Both the position numbers and the translations under genes were made by a program. The notes under the pieces were generated by a model. The model saw only the letters and a list, made by a program, of their open reading frames with translations. It did no database searches and was not told the DNA's origin. Positions 21,301 through 25,508 of a DNA stretch of 25,508 bases are shown piece after piece. This DNA is from Terana coerulea (Eukaryota > Basidiomycota > Agaricomycetes > Polyporales > Phanerochaetaceae), in NCBI GenBank assembly GCA_024811115.1, contig JAKOGH010000478.1:1-25508 (forward strand). The letters run 5' to 3'. Positions within the stretch are counted from its first letter, which is position 1. Each line of letters starts with the position of its first letter.

Positions 21301-21493
21301 TATGTTTTCGTGCATAGTTGGAACCTGGAAGGGCATCAGCGCATGCCTGAGCGTGTCGGACGAACAGGCAGGCGGCTCGGACATGTCGGCGCAGTGCGTA
21401 CAACACCCGATGTGTTCTTCTCGCTGGTGTTCTCTGCTTCGCCGAGAAGATCAAGACATGAGCATTGCCTAGTGAACCTGCGGGAGCTGACGC
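18374..21493. other. GC- and CpG-rich region without a supported gene
   Basis: Base composition changes near 18900 to strongly GC-rich. Long open frames occur at once on both strands (for example 18892-19893 plus, 18738-19514 minus, 20050-20856 minus), which is what a GC-rich, stop-poor sequence gives by chance. None shows a known domain, and their products are Arg/Ala/Pro/Ser-rich in low-complexity fashion. I found no run of short introns joining conserved-looking exons. It could be a long non-coding transcript, an old element, or an orphan gene I cannot recognise. Confidence 0.4.
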
Positions 21494-21670
21494 TCCCAGC
21501 TCCCGGAAGACAGGCCCGCGTCGCTTGCCCTTCGCGGCTTCTGCGTCTCGCAGCATCTCGCATCGGGGCTGGCGTGCGGGCTTACCTCGCAGGAACGCTG
21601 CAGCTGGGGGCGGTGCGTCGCTGCAGTGGGCCGCAGATGTTCTCACTGCTGCAATACACGGATGGGTACA
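21494..21670 (+). repeat. degenerate direct repeat, unit 1
   Basis: It shares, in order, CCCAGCTC, ACAGGCCCGC, TACCTCGCAGGAA and GCGGTGCG with 21991-22200. Spacing differs by up to about 14 bases between units, and the rest is diverged. Confidence 0.4.
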
Positions 21671-21990
21671 CTTGTCCTTGGCTTTACTGGGCTGCCGGGC
21701 GGTCGGACGCGGCATGAATGCATGACGGAGACTTGCCTTCAGGTGTTGCTCACGCCGTGTAATTTGATGCGTATTTGCAAGGCACCTACTGAGAGAGGGC
21801 AGAAGTAGTAGTAGGTGCGCGTCATGATGCATACATTGTGTGGAATAAACTGGGCTAATAAACGTTTCCAATCCCTCACAATGTTTATTACGTCGGTCGT
21901 GCAGTCCTCCAAGTTCTGCGAGTGTTTTCGCGTTTTCACCGCAACCCAAACACAGCCGTAACTTCGCGTGCGCTACGAGAGCCAAACGCG
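21671..21990. other. spacer between the two degenerate repeat units
   Basis: No gene is seen. It has a small hairpin (CACCTACT...AGTAGGTG, 21782-21816) and two AATAAA-like signals near 21843-21860, so a plus-strand transcript may end here. Confidence 0.35.
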
Positions 21991-22200
21991 CCCAGCTCGG
22001 AATACAGGCCCGCACATCCTTAAGCCCTCCCTTCTCCCCTCCCGCCGTCTCTCTCTCCCCACATCATCCGATCTGCGTCGCGTCGCGCGGCCATACCTCG
22101 CAGGAAACCCGCGCCTGTGCGGCGGTGCGCACCTCTACTTGGCTTCATGCATTCTCACAGGTTCTCTCTGCTAACGCAGGTCAATACAAAAGGGAAATGT
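21991..22200 (+). repeat. degenerate direct repeat, unit 2
   Basis: Counterpart of 21494-21670, about 500 bp away in the same orientation, with the same ordered blocks. Confidence 0.4.
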
Positions 22201-23384
22201 ATTGGGTGGGCGTGGGCGTGGACGATGCTCGCACAGAGGCCATCTATCACGATCAGTTGCGAACCCACCCGCGAAGTCCGTTCTGTTGGCTGGGCTGGGT
22301 TGGGTGGCTGCTAGAGGAGATGCGGCGTTGCTGGGAAGGTGGTGTTGGTGTGTTGGGGCGACGCAATGGCGACTCAGACAGACAGTGCAAGCGCCCACGT
22401 CTACACTCCCGCTCGCAGCCGTGTAATTTCGCTTGCTGGGATGCAAGTAGAGCGTGTCGTTGCGCTAGGGGCCGGCCTCCCAGTCTGTTCCACGCTTGTC
22501 GGTTGCGCCATGAAGCGAACTACCTACAAACGGTGCCCAAGTACAGGACGAGGACGTCAACCGGCCGGCGATGCAACGCATAAAATTTCCCTTCTTCTTC
22601 ACCACGTTTTGCTGCTACAGCGGTTGTACGCCCCTCAAGACCCTTTTTCGTTCATCCATCTCTCTCGGACTCTCATGCATTTTCCCTCGCGCGCGCGTGC
22701 CTCAGCACAGCACGTCCCGCTGGGTGCGTTCTATCAGGCGTGCGCGCATGCTCCGTACAAGGCCAGCACCTCTCCGCCTTCTCTTCCTCGCTTAGGTGTA
22801 GCGCACGCGTATTTTTCTCAGCGCTGCATGTCCGTCCTGCGCCACACGCGGACTGCCTGGGAATACAGCAGGGATCGAAGCGCAGAAAGGCAGAGAGATG
22901 TAACTCAAATGTAAGAAGTTCTCTGGCATAGGGCATGAAGCGAGGAATACGGTCATTGTATTGCAGTACGGATGAGTGCAGTGGGTGATTACACGACATG
23001 TAATTATATATTCATACGATAAGGTTATCTCTCGAAGCGGATTGAAGCGAATAGCACACGGGCAAAGGGGGCGTGCAAGGAATAATTGACAACGATAGCG
23101 TAATGACAACAATAATGTAACGACGGCTATAATGTAAGGGATGTGCATGATGCGAAGACGAGTGTGCGCGGTGCAGTGTACAGAGTGCAGTGCGAAAGCG
23201 AGGAGCGGGTGCGTGTAATAAAGATACAATGCGGTGTGCTTTTCATGACGGCGTGATGAAGAGGCGATGTGGATGTGGATGAGGGTATCGTTGTGGGTAT
23301 GGATGGGGGTCGCGAGTAGCCGATGCGTAGACAGTGTTCTCCATGGAGAACAACAGGGGTCGGGTCGAGTCGTCAACGACGATG
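22201..23384. other. intergenic, downstream of the C2HC-finger gene
   Basis: The part next to 23385 is presumably the 3' UTR of the minus-strand gene. The 526-codon minus-strand frame ending at 22792 runs across the real gene in another frame and is rejected. Nothing else was recognised. Confidence 0.4.
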
Positions 23385-24028
23385 CTATGCTTCGAGTTCG
23401 TATTGGACCGCGGCGCTGCATGCCTCGCTCGCGCGCGAGTGCTCCCTTAGGCTCTGGAGCGTTGGGAAGTCGCCGTCGCAGGACGAACACGAGTGGAAGC
23501 TCAGGCTGCGGTGTGACTTGACGGGCTGTTTCTGGGGACGGGACATCTGGGGTGACGCGGGCCCCACTGCTAAGAACAGATGGGCGTGAGCGCAGTCCCA
23601 CGCGGAGCCGACGGAGATGAGCACGTACGTTTGTCTGCAGACGGTCCGTTGGCACTGGCACGTTCGCGCCAGGCGAGGACGCGGGAGAGCCGCGTGCCGT
23701 ACGTGTCGTCGTAGCACGCCTGTGGCTGGTCGCCATCGTCCGACGAGCAGTAGGACTCGGCGTCCGAGTCCTCCGAGGCGCTCTCGGAGGAGGCGTCGCT
23801 GTCGGTGTACGCGGACGAGGACGGCACGGAGCTCGCGGTGACGGTGGACGGGTGTGTCTGCGTCGGGGGCAGCGACGCCTCGGCGAGCTGGATGACTTCG
23901 TGCTGGCGGTAGTAGACGGGGCCGCCGGCGACGGCCTTGGTGGGCTCGTCAGCGTAAGGTGGGATGGTAATGGTAGTGTATGGGTAGGCGGAGCGCGCGA
24001 AGGCGGCGGGGGCGCAGAGGGCGGCCAT
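23385..24028 (-). CDS. small acidic C2HC-finger protein, unknown function
   Basis: Exon 1 is 23629-24028 and exon 2 is 23385-23569; a 59 bp GTACGT...TTCTTAG intron joins them in phase to give 194 residues. The N-terminus MAALCAPAAFARSAYPYT is followed by TITIPPYADEP and PVYYRQHEVIQLAE, then a Ser/Asp/Glu-rich tract (about residues 60-95) and DDTYGTRLSRVLAWRER, a basic-aromatic segment. Exon 2 has one finger, HSCSSCDGDFPTLQSLREH, with ligands Cys161, Cys164, His177 and Cys184, so C2HC rather than plain C2H2. A similar layout occurs in uncharacterised basidiomycete proteins as far as I recall. The finger suggests a nuclear nucleic-acid or protein-binding role, but this is inference. No frame break is present. 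Confidence 0.78.
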
Positions 24029-24084
24029 GGCTGAGTGCTCGAGTGCGGGGAGGTGTGTGGGGACGGTCTGCGCGGAGGGCTTGC

Positions 24085-24092
24085 ATATTTAT
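24085..24092 (-). promoter_or_regulatory. TATA box of the C2HC-finger gene
   Basis: ATAAATAT on the minus strand lies 57 bases before the ATG at 24028, in otherwise GC-rich DNA, at a plausible distance for a TATA box with a short leader. Confidence 0.5.
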
Positions 24093-25508
24093 TCGGTGGG
24101 CGGTGGTGGGAGGGAGAGGGAGAAGCGGCGGATGGGATCTCGATCGGAGCCCGATGCGGCGAGGGAAGCGCGCGACGAACATCGGAGATTCCGCGGGTGT
24201 GCAATCCTCCCAACTGCCCAGTCCTCCCACCAGGGTACCCTGTCACACCCTCATCTGTGTCACGTCCATCTTCCTCTTCCTGATTCCCCGGATGTCGCCC
24301 TCGCTCCCTCGTCCTCCTCAGCCCTCCTCCTTCGCCTCGCCTCCCTCTGATCCTTCTCGCACCAACATGCATCCCAGTCGTCGCAGCGAGATGCCCATGC
24401 TCACGACGAGATGACGCGACGGCCTCTCACCCGCCTCGTTGCCTGGCGACTCGCGCATTCCCACCGCCGCCTCCCGCCGTCCCCAAGGACATACTACCCT
24501 CTCCCTCGGGCTGCCTGCCACGCACACAGCCTGTATGCGCCAGGCTGCCGCATATAGTCTGTGCGCCGCCACCGCCTTTGCGTGCTCTCACCCCTCCTCG
24601 CCGCAGTCCGCTTCGAGTCAGAGAACAAGGCTCGCGTCCCGCCCGTCCCAGCCACATTTCTCGCGCTGTCGATCCGAGCGATGGGTACCCCTGGTGTGAA
24701 GGCATGCTGGCCCGCATCCTGAACCAGCAAGTACGCACACCGTGATCCTCTTCGCTGCTGGGCTTACATGTGCGAGGTCAGTAGCCAGTACCTGTGCCAC
24801 GGCGGGGACTCAAATGCAGTCAAGTGTTGCATGCACGGGATCAGCAGCTTCCGTGCGCATGGGACGGCACAGACCTAAAAGCGCTATAGTGGGCGGGAAC
24901 ATGACCACCACGAGCGGGATCGCGAGGGAATCGTGTTCGGTGTGGCGGCATGATCGCCTCGGGATCCCTTGTCCTTTCGTCGTCCGCGTACGATCCCGCG
25001 TCGCGCAGTCCCTGCCCTGCGAACCGTCCGCCCAGGTGGTATAACTCGAGCGAACAGCCCCGCGACGTGATCCGTCCGCCACGCCCAGCCCTGACTCCCA
25101 CTAACCACTGCCAGAGCCTGGCGGGCCTGTGTACACGGACATATCACCCACCGATGGTACGCACCCACGCCCGACGCTGTGAATTTTCGGAGTGCCAAAA
25201 ATGCGTGAAAGACGTGGTACCTGCCACCCTCCGGTCTCGTGCAGGCTAGGCCTCAAGCCTCACCGCTTTCCTTGGCTGCTCGTTCCTTTCCCCCTGCTGT
25301 AGTTGTACCTTAGGTGCGCATCGCCCGCCGCATGTCTCTCCTTATTGCATGCTGACCAATCTCTCTCCTTCATTAGCACGGTTTTGTATGTAGCAAGCGC
25401 TGCGGGGATCGAATATATCTCATTACGAAATCGAGAACGTGAATGCGCTTTGGCATGCATGTGCAAAACGGCGCCAACGCCGCGGTCGCGCTGCGCGACG
25501 CAGGCCGG
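24093..25508. other. GC-rich right end, no gene supported
   Basis: Short to medium open frames overlap on both strands without any domain. A 36-codon frame from the ATG at 24769 with several cysteines was considered but is too short to call. No RNA gene or repeat was recognised. Confidence 0.35.

Noticed and set aside
22792..24372. 526-codon open frame on the minus strand
   Set aside because: It crosses the two-exon C2HC gene in another frame, has low-complexity Pro/Arg/Ser composition and no domain; GC-rich DNA gives such frames by chance.
1..25508. CRISPR arrays, bacterial operons or rRNA genes
   Set aside because: The genes are intron-rich and eukaryotic; no regularly spaced short repeats or ribosomal sequences were seen.

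Overview
The window is nuclear DNA of a filamentous basidiomycete, most likely an agaricomycete; I cannot name the order or species. The evidence is dense, mostly 44-87 bp GT...AG introns, an HMG-box protein of the fungal mating-type class, a YAT-type amino-acid permease, UBC6 and CWC27 orthologues in compact head-to-head order, and a local family of C-terminal MYND-finger genes, a class known to be expanded in agaricomycetes.

Layout. 1-612 (minus) is the 5' part of an HMG-box gene that runs off the left edge. 822-1111 is a weak two-exon candidate. 1633-3889 is an eight-exon amino-acid permease with two frame breaks. 4442-13373 is a tandem array of one family: copies A (4442-6706), B (7737-9588) and C (10856-13373) plus a 3'-end fragment A' (6861-7230). 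The copies share intron positions and, for A and B, upstream sequence. All are damaged, and mobile DNA has entered the array: a 353 bp terminal-inverted-repeat element inside an exon of A, a 141 bp one after A', a 318 bp solo LTR between B and C, and a tRNA-like segment plus a 71 bp inverted exon copy inside C. 13773-18300 is a compact housekeeping block: thymidylate kinase (plus), UBC6 (minus) and CWC27 (plus); the last two share a 191 bp intergenic region. 18301-23384 is mostly GC- and CpG-rich DNA with long open frames on both strands but no gene I can support. 23385-24028 (minus) is a two-exon gene for a small acidic C2HC-finger protein. The rest, to 25508, holds nothing recognisable.

The genes do not form one pathway. 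Thymidylate kinase makes dTDP, UBC6 is the tail-anchored E2 of ER-associated degradation, and CWC27 is a spliceosomal cyclophilin. The array is a birth-and-death gene cluster used as a landing site by small transposons.

Caution about frame breaks: several single-base disruptions fall in homopolymer runs, including one in the conserved CWC27 gene. Some are therefore probably assembly errors. In the array, an in-frame stop, lost zinc ligands and an exon insertion are real-looking decay that run-length errors cannot explain.
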